From the NCBI RefSeq assembly GCF_006094435.1, contig NZ_CP034782.1:124001-188000 (forward strand): 64,000 nt of DNA, written 5' to 3'. Below, in pieces: positions 28,060 through 37,220 of the stretch (positions within the stretch are counted from its first letter, which is position 1; every line of letters starts with the position of its first letter). The stretch is from Pseudomonas sp. MPC6 (GTDB lineage Bacteria; Pseudomonadota; Gammaproteobacteria; Pseudomonadales; Pseudomonadaceae). Below the pieces are notes generated by a model, which worked only from the letters and a program-made list of their open reading frames with translations, had not been told where the DNA came from and made no database searches. Position numbers and translations under genes: made by a program.

Positions 28060-28120
28060 AAAAAAGGCAGCTGCCTCAGGGCAGCCGCCAAAAAAAGCGG
28101 TCACGTCGGGAACCGCTTTT
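28060..28120 (-). promoter_or_regulatory. two tandem hairpin/T-tract modules in the ureohydrolase leader
   Basis: Read in the gene's direction, the first module has AAAAGCGGT pairing with ACCGCTTTT across a ten-base loop, then seven T. The second has GGCGGCTGCC pairing with GGCAGCTGCC (one G-U pair) across a CTGA loop, then six T, ending 36 bases before the start codon. Both look like intrinsic terminators. No minus-strand gene lies upstream for them to end, so transcription attenuation of the ureohydrolase is likely. I could not match an established riboswitch. Confidence 0.65.
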
Positions 28121-28292
28121 GGAGCTCAGTTAAAGCACGGTTTGGAGTCTCCCAGAGCTTCTGCGGCCGAAGAATATTGAATGCGGTAAGCTGGCTTATA
28201 AGTAATTGGAAGTGCGAGCCCACGTGAAGGGTTGTCGCGCAAACAATCTGCTAGATTCAGCGATCGAGTGCAGAAAAAGGTGGAAAGGAACG

Positions 28293-29213
28293 ATGAAGCC
28301 TAAAGGGCAGCTGAGTGATATGGATCTTAAGTTGCTTCGGGTTTATGTTGCTGTAGTGAAGGCAGGCGGCCTGTCCGCCGCCGAGATCAGCCTGAACATG
28401 AGCGTCTCCAATATCAGCGCCCGGTTATCCGATCTGGAGCAGCGCCTCGGGATGCGTCTGTGCGAGCGAGGGCGCCACGGCTTCTCGCTGACCGAGCAGG
28501 GGCAGCAGGTCTATGGGGCCACGCAGGAGTTGATCCAGTCCATCGAACACTTTACCGGCCAGGTGCAGGCGACCCAGGGGCATATCACCGGAGAGCTGCG
28601 TCTGATTCTCACGGATAACACGCTGTCCGATCCCAACTTCTTGATAGTGCCGATTATCCAGCGTTTCCAGTCTCAAGCGTCTCAGGTTCATATTCGATTG
28701 GATGTGGGCTCGCGTTCCGAGGTTGAACGGGCCGTCGTTAATGGCGAAGTACAACTAGGTATCACCTCCCTGACCCAGCCATTGGAAAATCTGGTGTGCC
28801 ACTACCTGTATCCTGAAGAGTATTTTCTTTACTGCGGTCGCTCCCACCCCCTATTCGATCAGGGTGTCGAGACGGTGACGCAAGCGGATATCGACAATTG
28901 CTGTTTTATCGATCATGCACCGGGAAGCCATGGCTCGGATCCGATCACCGGCGCCAAACAGACTGCCACCGCTGCTGCGCTGGAGGCCCGAGCGACTCTG
29001 ATCTTGGCGGGCAACCATGTCGGTTTTCTGCCCAGCCACTATTCACAACGCTGGACCCGAGCAGGACAGATGCGGGCATTGCTTCCAGAGGCAATGTGCT
29101 ACAAGAAAGACATGTATGCCTTGACCAAGAAGGGGCGTGCTTCGAATGCCGCGTTGAATCTGTTTATTGAGACTTTATTGCAGGCTTATTCGCCAGCGGT
29201 GGGGGAGGGCTGA
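28293..29213 (+). CDS. LysR family transcriptional regulator
   Basis: The protein has about 306 residues with an N-terminal winged helix (LKLLRVYVAVVKAGGLSAAE, then SARLSDLEQRLG) and a substrate-binding domain to the end. The ATG at 28293 follows AAAGGAACG and matches the usual LysR length; the frame extends upstream without support. It is divergent from the ureohydrolase, the classic arrangement for a LysR protein and its target. The inducer is unknown. Confidence 0.9.
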   Translation: MKPKGQLSDMDLKLLRVYVAVVKAGGLSAAEISLNMSVSNISARLSDLEQRLGMRLCERGRHGFSLTEQGQQVYGATQELIQSIEHFTGQVQATQGHITGELRLILTDNTLSDPNFLIVPIIQRFQSQASQVHIRLDVGSRSEVERAVVNGEVQLGITSLTQPLENLVCHYLYPEEYFLYCGRSHPLFDQGVETVTQADIDNCCFIDHAPGSHGSDPITGAKQTATAAALEARATLILAGNHVGFLPSHYSQRWTRAGQMRALLPEAMCYKKDMYALTKKGRASNAALNLFIETLLQAYSPAVGEG

Positions 29214-29223
29214 GGCATCTGTT

Positions 29224-29258
29224 TTGACCGGATCGTTCGGAAGGCTCGATCCGGTCAA
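29224..29258 (+). terminator. hairpin after the LysR gene
   Basis: Perfect 12-base arms TTGACCGGATCG / CGATCCGGTCAA flank an 11-base loop, starting 10 bases after the LysR stop. The T-run is missing. It also lies downstream of the convergent hydrolase gene. Confidence 0.55.
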
Positions 29259-29415
29259 GGACCAAGTGGATCAAGGTCGACATGCCCGTACCCGGATATC
29301 CATGAGTGCTGTTAGGGAAGCCAGAGTGCAATCTACGCGGAATACCGAAGTGTCGGCCCGAACGTGCGCGATGAGTTTGTTAGTTCGCGAGGTCAAGGGT
29401 GCGTGAGTATTCTGG

Positions 29416-30636
29416 TTATTGCTCGTTGCCAGCCTCCAGTGCTGCGGCAATCGTTTCGAAGGCGCGCGCCATATTCTGATAAAGCTCGCCGTCCACTTCC
29501 TCAGGATGGGAGGAGAACTTCACCCCCACCAGCTGAGCTACCGGATCGATATAGACAATTTGTCCGAATACTCCCGCGGCCATCATCGCCTGGAGGGCAT
29601 TGCCGGGCAGCCACCACTGGCTTCGATAGCCGCCTTCGGGAAACAGTGCAGCATAGTACCCTTTGGCCCAAGCGGCCGAATCGCTATTGAAGCGGATATC
29701 ATCGATCCAGGCCCGCGGCAGAATCTGCTGGTCGTTGAAGGTTCCGCCCTGGAGGATCATCTGGCCAAAGCGCCCCATGTCGCGAAGAGTCGCACAGAGG
29801 CCGCCATCCAGAATGGCGCTACCCGAGGGATCAACCCCGATGTAGGCGTCCCGTTCGGCGCCGAGCTTTGACCAGAGCTCACGACTCAGCAACTCCGGCA
29901 GGGCTATGCCGGTTACCCGTTCCATGATCCATCCCAGCATGTCGGTGTTGATGGAGTCATAGCTGAACCGTTGCCCATGGTCGCCGTCGCCTTTCTTCAG
30001 CAGCTGGGCAAGGTCGTACATGCTCTTGGGTCGGCCGGGGCCGCTTTCCGGGCTCCAGCCCGTCACCTGATCCAGATCCCGCAGGGAGTAACCTCCAGGC
30101 GCTTCTGGGTACTCGTCATAGTTGCTGGCGATCTGCATATCCAGCACCTGGCGAACCGTCGCATCGCCATAGGCGCTGTCCTTTAGTTCGGGAATATAGC
30201 TGGGCAGTGGGGCATCGAGATCGATCAGTCCCTGGGATACCAGAATGCCCATCAGGGTCGAGCCCACGGACTTGGTCACCGACATCAGCAGATGCTGGGC
30301 AGACGGCGCCATGCCGTTGAAATACTGTTCGGTGACGATCTTACCGCGATGGATCACCAGAAACGCGTCGGTGCTGGTTTCACACAGCAACTGCTGCAGG
30401 GGAACCACTTGGCCATCCATCTTGGTTACAGGCACATCATCCAGATAGCGGGGGGCCTGTTCAAAGACTGAGGGCGGGTGGTTGCCACGACTAACTTCCG
30501 CGGTGGGCACCAGCCTGCGCACATTCTGGAAAGCCCAGCGGCTATAGGGCGCCCGTTGCCAGTTTGCCAGGGTTACCTGTTGCTCGGGGGGAGGGGGAAA
30601 TCCTTGCATCAATGGGTCAGTCAGATGTGAACGCAT
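29416..30636 (-). CDS. NylB-like serine hydrolase (6-aminohexanoate-dimer hydrolase family)
   Basis: This 406-residue beta-lactamase-fold hydrolase is closer to NylB than the copy at 12103. The active-site SxxK is S119-V-T-K122 in LLMSVTKS and the second motif is Y226-D-S-I-N230. Other NylB-like blocks are RWAFQN, VLDMQI and SQWWLPGN. NylB enzymes cleave short amides and many relatives are esterases, so the natural substrate is open. It has no signal peptide. It is the last gene of the six-gene minus-strand run that starts at 36952. Confidence 0.87.
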   Translation of the reverse strand: MRSHLTDPLMQGFPPPPEQQVTLANWQRAPYSRWAFQNVRRLVPTAEVSRGNHPPSVFEQAPRYLDDVPVTKMDGQVVPLQQLLCETSTDAFLVIHRGKIVTEQYFNGMAPSAQHLLMSVTKSVGSTLMGILVSQGLIDLDAPLPSYIPELKDSAYGDATVRQVLDMQIASNYDEYPEAPGGYSLRDLDQVTGWSPESGPGRPKSMYDLAQLLKKGDGDHGQRFSYDSINTDMLGWIMERVTGIALPELLSRELWSKLGAERDAYIGVDPSGSAILDGGLCATLRDMGRFGQMILQGGTFNDQQILPRAWIDDIRFNSDSAAWAKGYYAALFPEGGYRSQWWLPGNALQAMMAAGVFGQIVYIDPVAQLVGVKFSSHPEEVDGELYQNMARAFETIAAALEAGNEQ

Positions 30637-30713
30637 GATTTGCTCTCTTGTTTTCTATGTTCAGTCAGTTGAGCGGATGTTGATTGCCGAGCCGGTCATA
30701 GCAGATGGCAGGC

Positions 30714-31946
30714 TTAGTTTTCTGAAGGTGGGGATTTCATCAAGCCAGAGCCAACGGGGGAAGGAGCCTGCATCTGGAAGCTGGACGGTTCACCAGCGGC
30801 CGGAAGCGGATCAATCAACCGCCTATAGAACGCGTGTCCGGCCATCAGTGCCGACATGGCCGCCAGGCACCAGAAAAACCCCGGGGCGCCCCAGCGCTCC
30901 ATCGTCAGCGAGATCATAAAGGGACCCAGGGTGGCGCCGATGCCACCCACCAGCAACAGGGTGCTGCTGGCGCCGACCGCCTGATCCGACGTCAGTTCGT
31001 CGTTGGTAAGCGCCAGGTAAAGTGCCAGCAGTGGGAAACAGCAGCCGCCGAACAGTAACGCCAGCAGCAGGTGACGATTGTCGGCGGCGAATCCGGTTTG
31101 CCCGCTGACGAGGGCAAACAACAGTGCGGCAAAGGCCGCAGCGCAGATCACTGAGCGCCGGTCCATGCGATCGGAGAGCTTGCCCAGGGGCCATTGCAGC
31201 AGCATGCCGCCAACCACCAACACCGCCATAAACAGCGAAATCTCATCCACCTGCATCCCCAGTTTACTGGCATAGACTGCGCCCATACCAAGCACCATGG
31301 CGTAACATGTATTGATCAGGAAGGAGCCGATCAGCCCTGTGGGGGCGAGGTGATAGAGAGCTTTGATGCTCACCGGTCGGGCGGCTTCGAAGGATGGCAT
31401 TGGGGTGGCGGTGATCAGAATCGGTATGGCGGCCAGGCTGATTAGTACCGAAATCAGGGTAAATAACTCGAAACTGGCGGGATCCGCCAATTTGAGCAGG
31501 AACTGGCCGCTGGAAAGACCGGCCAACATGGTGACCATGTAGATCGACAACAACTGGCCACGGCTGCGGTTGTTGGCTGCCTGGTTCAACCAGCTTTCGG
31601 CGACCACATAGATCGCCGAAACGGCAAAGCCGGTGAGCAGGCGCATCAGTCCCCAGGTCCAGGGATCAATGATCAGGGAGTGAACCAAAATGGTGATGGA
31701 TGCCAGTGCAGTCAGTGCTGCGAAAGCGCGAATGTGCCCTACTCGCTGGAGAATCTTCGGCGCGCGCAGTGAACCGAGCAGAAAGCCAACGTAGTAGGCC
31801 GACATCAGTAGCCCAGTTACCCGGATATCGAAGCCTTCCAGTTCAGCACGGATTCCCAGCAGTGAGCCCTGAGCGCCGATACAGACGCCGATAATGCCGA
31901 GGCCGAAGAACAACGGCCAGACGCTGGTAAGGGTTTTACGCATCAT
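30714..31946 (-). CDS. MFS transporter (YcaD-like)
   Basis: The protein has 410 residues and about twelve membrane helices. RVGHIRAF after helix 2 and VAESWLN near helix 4 are typical of YcaD-like MFS proteins. The MFS protein at 57365-58666 shares these blocks. It starts at one of two adjacent ATG codons (31946 or 31943) with a weak ribosome site. It lies between another MFS gene and the NylB-like gene in the same run. The cargo is unknown. Confidence 0.85.
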   Translation of the reverse strand: MMRKTLTSVWPLFFGLGIIGVCIGAQGSLLGIRAELEGFDIRVTGLLMSAYYVGFLLGSLRAPKILQRVGHIRAFAALTALASITILVHSLIIDPWTWGLMRLLTGFAVSAIYVVAESWLNQAANNRSRGQLLSIYMVTMLAGLSSGQFLLKLADPASFELFTLISVLISLAAIPILITATPMPSFEAARPVSIKALYHLAPTGLIGSFLINTCYAMVLGMGAVYASKLGMQVDEISLFMAVLVVGGMLLQWPLGKLSDRMDRRSVICAAAFAALLFALVSGQTGFAADNRHLLLALLFGGCCFPLLALYLALTNDELTSDQAVGASSTLLLVGGIGATLGPFMISLTMERWGAPGFFWCLAAMSALMAGHAFYRRLIDPLPAAGEPSSFQMQAPSPVGSGLMKSPPSEN

Positions 31947-32001
31947 GTCAGGGGATCCGTCGTTGGAGCCAAGAGGCTAGAGTAGAGCCTGCCATCACGC
32001 C

Positions 32002-33177
32002 TTAGCGGCGCGAGAACGGCAGGATAAAGAGCAGATAGCCGCCCAGTGCAGCAGCGCTGATCAGGTTCACCGAGAAGTAGCTGCCACCAGTTATAAAAGC
32101 CCCGGCCAGGGCAGGTCCAAGGGCCAGTCCGGCGCCTTGAAATGCGGGAATCAGCGCCGTGTATCGGCCCTCGGTATCGCAACTGATCAGCGCGCCAACC
32201 TGATAAGCGATGCCGAAGTTCCAGCTGAAGGCAAAGATCGAAAAGATAACGGCGAAGACGATTGCACTCATCTCACCATGGAACAGGCCGAGCGCTACCA
32301 ACTGCACCGCAATGGCGATGAGGATTGGCCAAAAACGACCAAAGCGGACATCCATCCAGACCGAAAGTACGGCCCCTAGCAGGGAGGCGAGGGAGGTTAA
32401 CGCGAGTAAATTACCGATGGTCTGAGCATCGAGCCCGCCCGTTGCGGCGATGCGCTCACCATAGGCCCAGATTGCCCCCTGGCCGATAAAGAACAGAGCC
32501 ATGGCTATCAGTATCGAGAAAACGGCGAGTTTTGCCGAGACCGGCAGGCCTGCGGCTTCACCTCGATGCAAATCTTCGGCATGGCCAGTACTGGGAAACC
32601 ATTTCACCAATCCCATTGCCAGCAGTGCCAGTGAGCTGAACAGGTAGTAGAAACTGTTCACTCCCCAGTGCGCCTGCATCGATGGTGCGGCGAAAAAAGC
32701 GATAGCTTGTGCCAACACCTGAATGGCAACGAACAATCCCATATAGCGATCCGGGCGGGTGGTGTTGGCGATCACGCTATAGGTCAGCACGGCTGCACAA
32801 CCGCCCCCCAGGCCGGTAACGAAGCGCAGCAGCATCAGTGAGCCGTAATCGGTGACGTTGAGGCAGAGCAGGTTGCCGATGATCAGTGCCGCCATGGACA
32901 TCAGCCCCGCGAGGCGCCAGTTGAGCCGCTTGATCCAGAACAGGGCTGCAACGCTGGCTACGGCCATTCCGGCCAGATCCATCGACGCCAGATTGCCCAG
33001 TTGACCGTCATCGAAGCCGTTGGACGCCAGTGCACCTACGAACATTGGCATCATGAGGAATACGAAGAGGCCGATGGTGCCGAACAAGATGGCAGCCCAC
33101 ACCCCGCCCCCGGACACCTGACTGCTTTCCACGGCGGGGAGCTGTGCCACAGCTATTGCTCCGATGGAGTTACTCAT
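32002..33177 (-). CDS. MFS transporter
   Basis: The protein has 391 residues and twelve predicted helices. It is a clear paralogue of the protein at 10683-11867, with shared motifs such as LLRFVTGLGGG, RPDR and AFQGAGLALGPALAGAFI. AAAGG lies upstream of the ATG. It sits between two other MFS genes, so the run has three transporters for what may be one pathway. Confidence 0.87.
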   Translation of the reverse strand: MSNSIGAIAVAQLPAVESSQVSGGGVWAAILFGTIGLFVFLMMPMFVGALASNGFDDGQLGNLASMDLAGMAVASVAALFWIKRLNWRLAGLMSMAALIIGNLLCLNVTDYGSLMLLRFVTGLGGGCAAVLTYSVIANTTRPDRYMGLFVAIQVLAQAIAFFAAPSMQAHWGVNSFYYLFSSLALLAMGLVKWFPSTGHAEDLHRGEAAGLPVSAKLAVFSILIAMALFFIGQGAIWAYGERIAATGGLDAQTIGNLLALTSLASLLGAVLSVWMDVRFGRFWPILIAIAVQLVALGLFHGEMSAIVFAVIFSIFAFSWNFGIAYQVGALISCDTEGRYTALIPAFQGAGLALGPALAGAFITGGSYFSVNLISAAALGGYLLFILPFSRR

Positions 33178-33298
33178 AACAACAAACCTTTATTATTTTA
33201 GCTTTTATTTGCCTGGCTTCAGCTTGGTGCCGACTGTTGTTGGCGAGTAGGCTCGATTCGGTCAGCCATCGGGTGACATTCGGCCAAGGCGTAGCCAG

Positions 33299-34486
33299 TC
33301 ATCCGTTGTTGCAGGCTAGCGCCACTTGGGTATCGCCATCAGCTGTCCGCGCTAATTGGGTTGCCAGCATGGTCAGTGCCATGGCAGCAAGCGTGAAGAA
33401 CACCGCCCACAGGTAGCCGAACCCGAAGCCGACCTGCGCCAAAATTGCGCCCAGCACCCCAGGTCCGATGGCACCGCCAGCGGCGAGGATAAAGGCGATC
33501 ATCACCGTATAGCGGCCATTGCGATCGGTTTCGGTGATCAGTGCCATCTGTGTGGCCGAGACGAACTGCAGCAAGGCGTTGAGGGCGCAGGCGGCAACGG
33601 CAAAAACCACTACACCGTTGGCAAAATGCAGCAAGGCCACGCAGGCAAGGGTCAGCCCCATGCCGCCGAGGATAGGTTTGCGATGACCGAAGCGCTGGCC
33701 CATCAAGGCGCAGAGCATGGCGCCCAATAAGCCCGTTACCAGGGACAGGGTCAGCAGGGTGCCGAGGGTGTCTGGGGTCACGCCGTTTATTTCACCGATC
33801 CGCTCCATAAAGCCCCAGAGGCCACTGAAGGTCCCGAACTGGAAGAACAGTGCTAGGGCGGCCATGGCTGCCGGCCTGTTCAGGCCGTTTCCTGCAGTCT
33901 TGCTGGTTGAATGTTGCTCGACGGCCTTGAGGAAGTTCTTTGGCAGTCCAAGCAGCGACAGTGCCGACAAACTGTACAGGGCGACGATGCCGCCGATAAA
34001 ACCGTCGTAACCAAAAGCTTCGATCACCAGAGTGGTCATCGCCAGCATTAATACTCCCGCTACCAGCATCTCAGTCATTATTTTCCAGCCATAGGCACGA
34101 TCTGGATTTCTGGCCGCCGACACTACCCCGAGCGAGAGGGTGAAAATGACTCCAGAGCCCAGCCCTAGCAGCCCCATGACGTAGTGGATCTGCTCGGTGG
34201 GTGCCGTTTTTAGCAGGAAGGACGCGATGACGATGAGCAGATAGCCGAACACACCGCAGGTTTTCCAGGGCAGGCGAGGCATCCACAACGGGGCGAGCAG
34301 GGCAATTAGGGCGAAGCCTGTCAGGTAGGCGGTGCCTAACAGCCCCAGTTGTTCGTCATTGAAGCCGAAAGCTCCGGCGATATTTCCGAGAAACAGCGGG
34401 AAGGCGTTGAACACTAGGGCGCCGGCTGCCGAAAGCACACAGGCGGCAGTTAGGGCGCGAGTACTGATCTGATGGTGAATTCTCAT
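33299..34486 (-). CDS. MFS transporter
   Basis: The protein has about 395 residues with twelve predicted helices. It is more distantly related to the other two MFS proteins of this run. The ATG at 34486 (MRIHHQ) is preferred over a TTG at 34540, because AGAGAAA lies in front and the hydrophobic first helix follows directly. It begins 81 bases after the kinase gene ends. The cargo is unknown. Confidence 0.85.
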   Translation of the reverse strand: MRIHHQISTRALTAACVLSAAGALVFNAFPLFLGNIAGAFGFNDEQLGLLGTAYLTGFALIALLAPLWMPRLPWKTCGVFGYLLIVIASFLLKTAPTEQIHYVMGLLGLGSGVIFTLSLGVVSAARNPDRAYGWKIMTEMLVAGVLMLAMTTLVIEAFGYDGFIGGIVALYSLSALSLLGLPKNFLKAVEQHSTSKTAGNGLNRPAAMAALALFFQFGTFSGLWGFMERIGEINGVTPDTLGTLLTLSLVTGLLGAMLCALMGQRFGHRKPILGGMGLTLACVALLHFANGVVVFAVAACALNALLQFVSATQMALITETDRNGRYTVMIAFILAAGGAIGPGVLGAILAQVGFGFGYLWAVFFTLAAMALTMLATQLARTADGDTQVALACNNG

Positions 34487-34567
34487 GGCAATTTCTCTTT
34501 TTTGTTGTTGCTGTAGGCGGAGACATTTCCGGAGGATCAAGCCGCCCTCAGGAGGCGGCCTAGCCTG

Positions 34568-35596
34568 CTAAGGACGACCCGCAAGATAGGCATCGGCCAG
34601 CGCCACGACCCTGTCGATCAGATCTGCGGTGAGTGCCTTGGCGGTTTCGGTATCCTTGCGGGTATGAACCCAGCCCAAATACACCAGTCCCCGCACCAGG
34701 AAGAAGGTGGGTAGCATCGCCAAATGGGCTTGTGGGAGTTCGCGCACGTAGCGGTAGCACTCGATCATCGAGGCCAGGATGTCGTCGAAATTGTCCTCGC
34801 CGATATGGAAGAACAGCGAGGTGGCAAACTCGAACAGGTGCCAGCCGAAGCCAGCGTCATCGAAGTCGATAATGCGAATGCCATCGGCCGTCATCAGCAG
34901 ATTTTCGGGTAGAAAATCGTTGTGGATCAGGCCGTAGCGATCCGGGCTTTGACCGAACGCCTTTAACTTTTGCTTGGCTATATCCCGGGCGAGGCAGAGC
35001 AGTACCCGCTGCGCGTCGAACAGAGGCTCCAGCTCGCAGAACCGGCCCCAGATCGGATTATCGCCGACCAAACCATCGGCATCCCAGGCGTCGCGGATGA
35101 AGGAGGGAGGGCGTTGCCAGTCTTCGCTCTGGTTATGCAGGCGGCCGGCCAACTCTCCCACCACTCGGTAGCTCTCCACCTGCTGGGCCGGATCGAAGTC
35201 GTGGTCATTGTCAATCGAACCCAGGGGGGCTCCCTCGACCCAGCCCAGCAGGTCGCATTGGTGAGGCCGGGGGATGGTGTCGATGGCAACGTTCTTGAAC
35301 AGTTCGCCATCGATGGTCGGGATGATAGGTGGCGTGCAGACGCCGGCCTGGTTCAGTGCCCGCATCCACAGCAGCTCGGAATGCAACGCGGCATCTGAGT
35401 GGTAGCCGAAACGGTGCACCCGAAGTGCATAGCGGCGCTGGGAGGAGGCGTCGATCACGCTGAAGACGGCATTTTCCCGGTGTTTGGTCAGGGAAATGGC
35501 GGCGTCATCGATGCCCCAATACTTGAGCGCCTCCCGGGCCAGTTCTTGAAAATGGCGCGCCTGTTGAGGTGAGGCAAGTGTAAGGACTTTATCCAT
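34568..35596 (-). CDS. APH-fold kinase (homoserine kinase II / hydroxylysine kinase-like)
   Basis: This 342-residue protein-kinase-like small-molecule kinase has the catalytic loop GLIHNDFLPENLL (HxDxxxxN) and metal-binding IIDFDDAGFG. These are the marks of the aminoglycoside phosphotransferase superfamily. It is not likely to confer resistance, as it sits in a catabolic run directly after a class III aminotransferase-like gene. Kinase plus PLP phospho-lyase pairs of this kind are known for hydroxylysine and phosphoethanolamine. GAGG precedes the ATG. Confidence 0.85.
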   Translation of the reverse strand: MDKVLTLASPQQARHFQELAREALKYWGIDDAAISLTKHRENAVFSVIDASSQRRYALRVHRFGYHSDAALHSELLWMRALNQAGVCTPPIIPTIDGELFKNVAIDTIPRPHQCDLLGWVEGAPLGSIDNDHDFDPAQQVESYRVVGELAGRLHNQSEDWQRPPSFIRDAWDADGLVGDNPIWGRFCELEPLFDAQRVLLCLARDIAKQKLKAFGQSPDRYGLIHNDFLPENLLMTADGIRIIDFDDAGFGWHLFEFATSLFFHIGEDNFDDILASMIECYRYVRELPQAHLAMLPTFFLVRGLVYLGWVHTRKDTETAKALTADLIDRVVALADAYLAGRP

Positions 35597-35647
35597 GGCT
35601 ACCTCGTGGGTCGTTGTTATCGTCTTGGTGGAGACTGCCGCCCCGGG

Positions 35648-36952
35648 TTATTTGGATGGATTAATGCTCATCGGGATGCCCTTGTCCTCGACCCGCTCGG
35701 CCACACGGATGGCGGCTTCGAATTTATCCAGTGCTTCGTCGCAGAAGGCCCGGTCGATCAAGAGGCCTGCTTTGAACTGCAGCACTGAGGGGTCGAACCC
35801 GGCGAAGATCGCCCACAGTCCCTGGTCGAACAGGGCTTTCATCATGTGAATGCCGCCGTTAGGGCTGTCGAACTTGAGGCCCATTACCACTCCCTGACTG
35901 CGAATTTCCTTGAGGTAGGGGTGGCGTTGCTGGATATCCGCAAGGCCGGTTCGGAGATAGTCGGCGGTGCTGCGGGTCTGTACGAGGGTGGCGAAATCGC
36001 TGCAGATCGCCAATACCTTGCTGGCAACCGCGCAACCGATCTCGCTACCGCCGAAGGTGGAGACGTGCCCCCAGCCGTTGTCGATCAGCCAGGACCCGAC
36101 CCGCTCACTCATCACCGCGGCGGCGATCGGGTATAGCCCAGCGGACAGCCCCTTGCCGGTGACCAAGATATCCGGCTCAACCCCCCAGCACTGGACGGCC
36201 CAGAGCTCGCCGCAGCGTCCCAGGCCAACTTGTACCTCGTCGGCGATAAACAGGCTGCCGTAGCGCTCGCACAGAGCCTTGACTCCGGGCAGGTAATCAT
36301 TGGTTGGCATCGTGAAGCCAGCCGTAGCCGGGATCACTTCCATCAGTACGGCGGCCACATCCTCGCTGGCCAGCGCCGCGTCCATCGCTGCCAGGTCGTT
36401 GAAAGGCACGGTGTGGAAATCGTCGGCGCAGTCGGAGTGGAAATAGCGGGAGTTGGATGGATCGCCGGCGGCGCCGGATAGGCCGGTGCGACCATGGAAG
36501 GCTGTGTCCAGTGCCACGATCTTGCGTCGTCCGGTGGCGTAACGAGCGGATTTGATTGCCACATCGTTGGCTTCGCTGCCGCTGCTGGTAAGCACGCTGT
36601 AGTGGAGTGAGCCACCAGGCGACAGGTGCGACAGCTGTTCGGCCAATTTGGTCCGGTAGGGGGACGCGAAGTGGTGGTTGCCTATATCCAAGGTTGTCAG
36701 TGCCTGGTTTAACACCTCCAGCACTTCGGGGTTGCGGTGTCCGACATTGTAGGTGCCGCCATTTAGGTGGAAGTCCATGAACTCCTTACCGTCGATATCC
36801 CAGAACCGATAACCCTCTCGGCGACCGATCACCAGATCGATGCCCATCTGACTGAAGGTATTGATGCGCCCTGGGATCAGGTGATCGTGGGCCTTGCGCA
36901 GGGCCTGTTGTTTCAACATCGAGGTACTGACTGGAGTCTGCAGAATGTTCAT
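35648..36952 (-). CDS. class III aminotransferase-family PLP enzyme
   Basis: The protein has 434 residues with landmarks WDIDGKEFMDFH, SSGSEANDVAIKSARYATG, FIADEVQVGLGR and ILVTGKGLSAGLYPI, which carries the PLP Lys. It is the first gene of a minus-strand run, with an APH-fold kinase 51 bases downstream. It could be a transaminase for an amine or amino acid. Alternatively it could be a phospho-lyase that removes phosphate and ammonia from the kinase product. Sequence alone does not settle this. An intact IS630 element lies 270 bases upstream. Confidence 0.9.
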   Translation of the reverse strand: MNILQTPVSTSMLKQQALRKAHDHLIPGRINTFSQMGIDLVIGRREGYRFWDIDGKEFMDFHLNGGTYNVGHRNPEVLEVLNQALTTLDIGNHHFASPYRTKLAEQLSHLSPGGSLHYSVLTSSGSEANDVAIKSARYATGRRKIVALDTAFHGRTGLSGAAGDPSNSRYFHSDCADDFHTVPFNDLAAMDAALASEDVAAVLMEVIPATAGFTMPTNDYLPGVKALCERYGSLFIADEVQVGLGRCGELWAVQCWGVEPDILVTGKGLSAGLYPIAAAVMSERVGSWLIDNGWGHVSTFGGSEIGCAVASKVLAICSDFATLVQTRSTADYLRTGLADIQQRHPYLKEIRSQGVVMGLKFDSPNGGIHMMKALFDQGLWAIFAGFDPSVLQFKAGLLIDRAFCDEALDKFEAAIRVAERVEDKGIPMSINPSK

Positions 36953-37220
36953 GGCTTCATCTCGGGAGCTTTTAGATGAGCACCAGCCATCGGCTGACCC
37001 TGCGGGGCCAAGGTCGATTTCCTGAATACTCTTTTTTATTTAATCGCGGCGGGGGAGTGTTGGTTAGGTTGTAGGTGGCCAAGTTGTGGGTGAATAGCGG
37101 TCAGGGCCGGTAGTTCTTTAGGGGGGGCGAAGATGACCATTTTTTCAAATCGCGGCTTTATAGGTCGCTGGGGTACTGGCTTGCATTTTTCGAGTGGCCA
37201 TACATTTCCATTGCTTCCTA

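Noticed and set aside
28060..28120. A mini-ykkC (guanidine-II) riboswitch, because there are two hairpins before a ureohydrolase
   Set aside because: The loops do not carry the ACGR consensus; ACGT occurs in one and CTGA in the other.
34568..35596. Aminoglycoside resistance phosphotransferase
   Set aside because: Only the superfamily motifs are shared; the gene lies in a catabolic run and resembles amino-alcohol and homoserine kinases.
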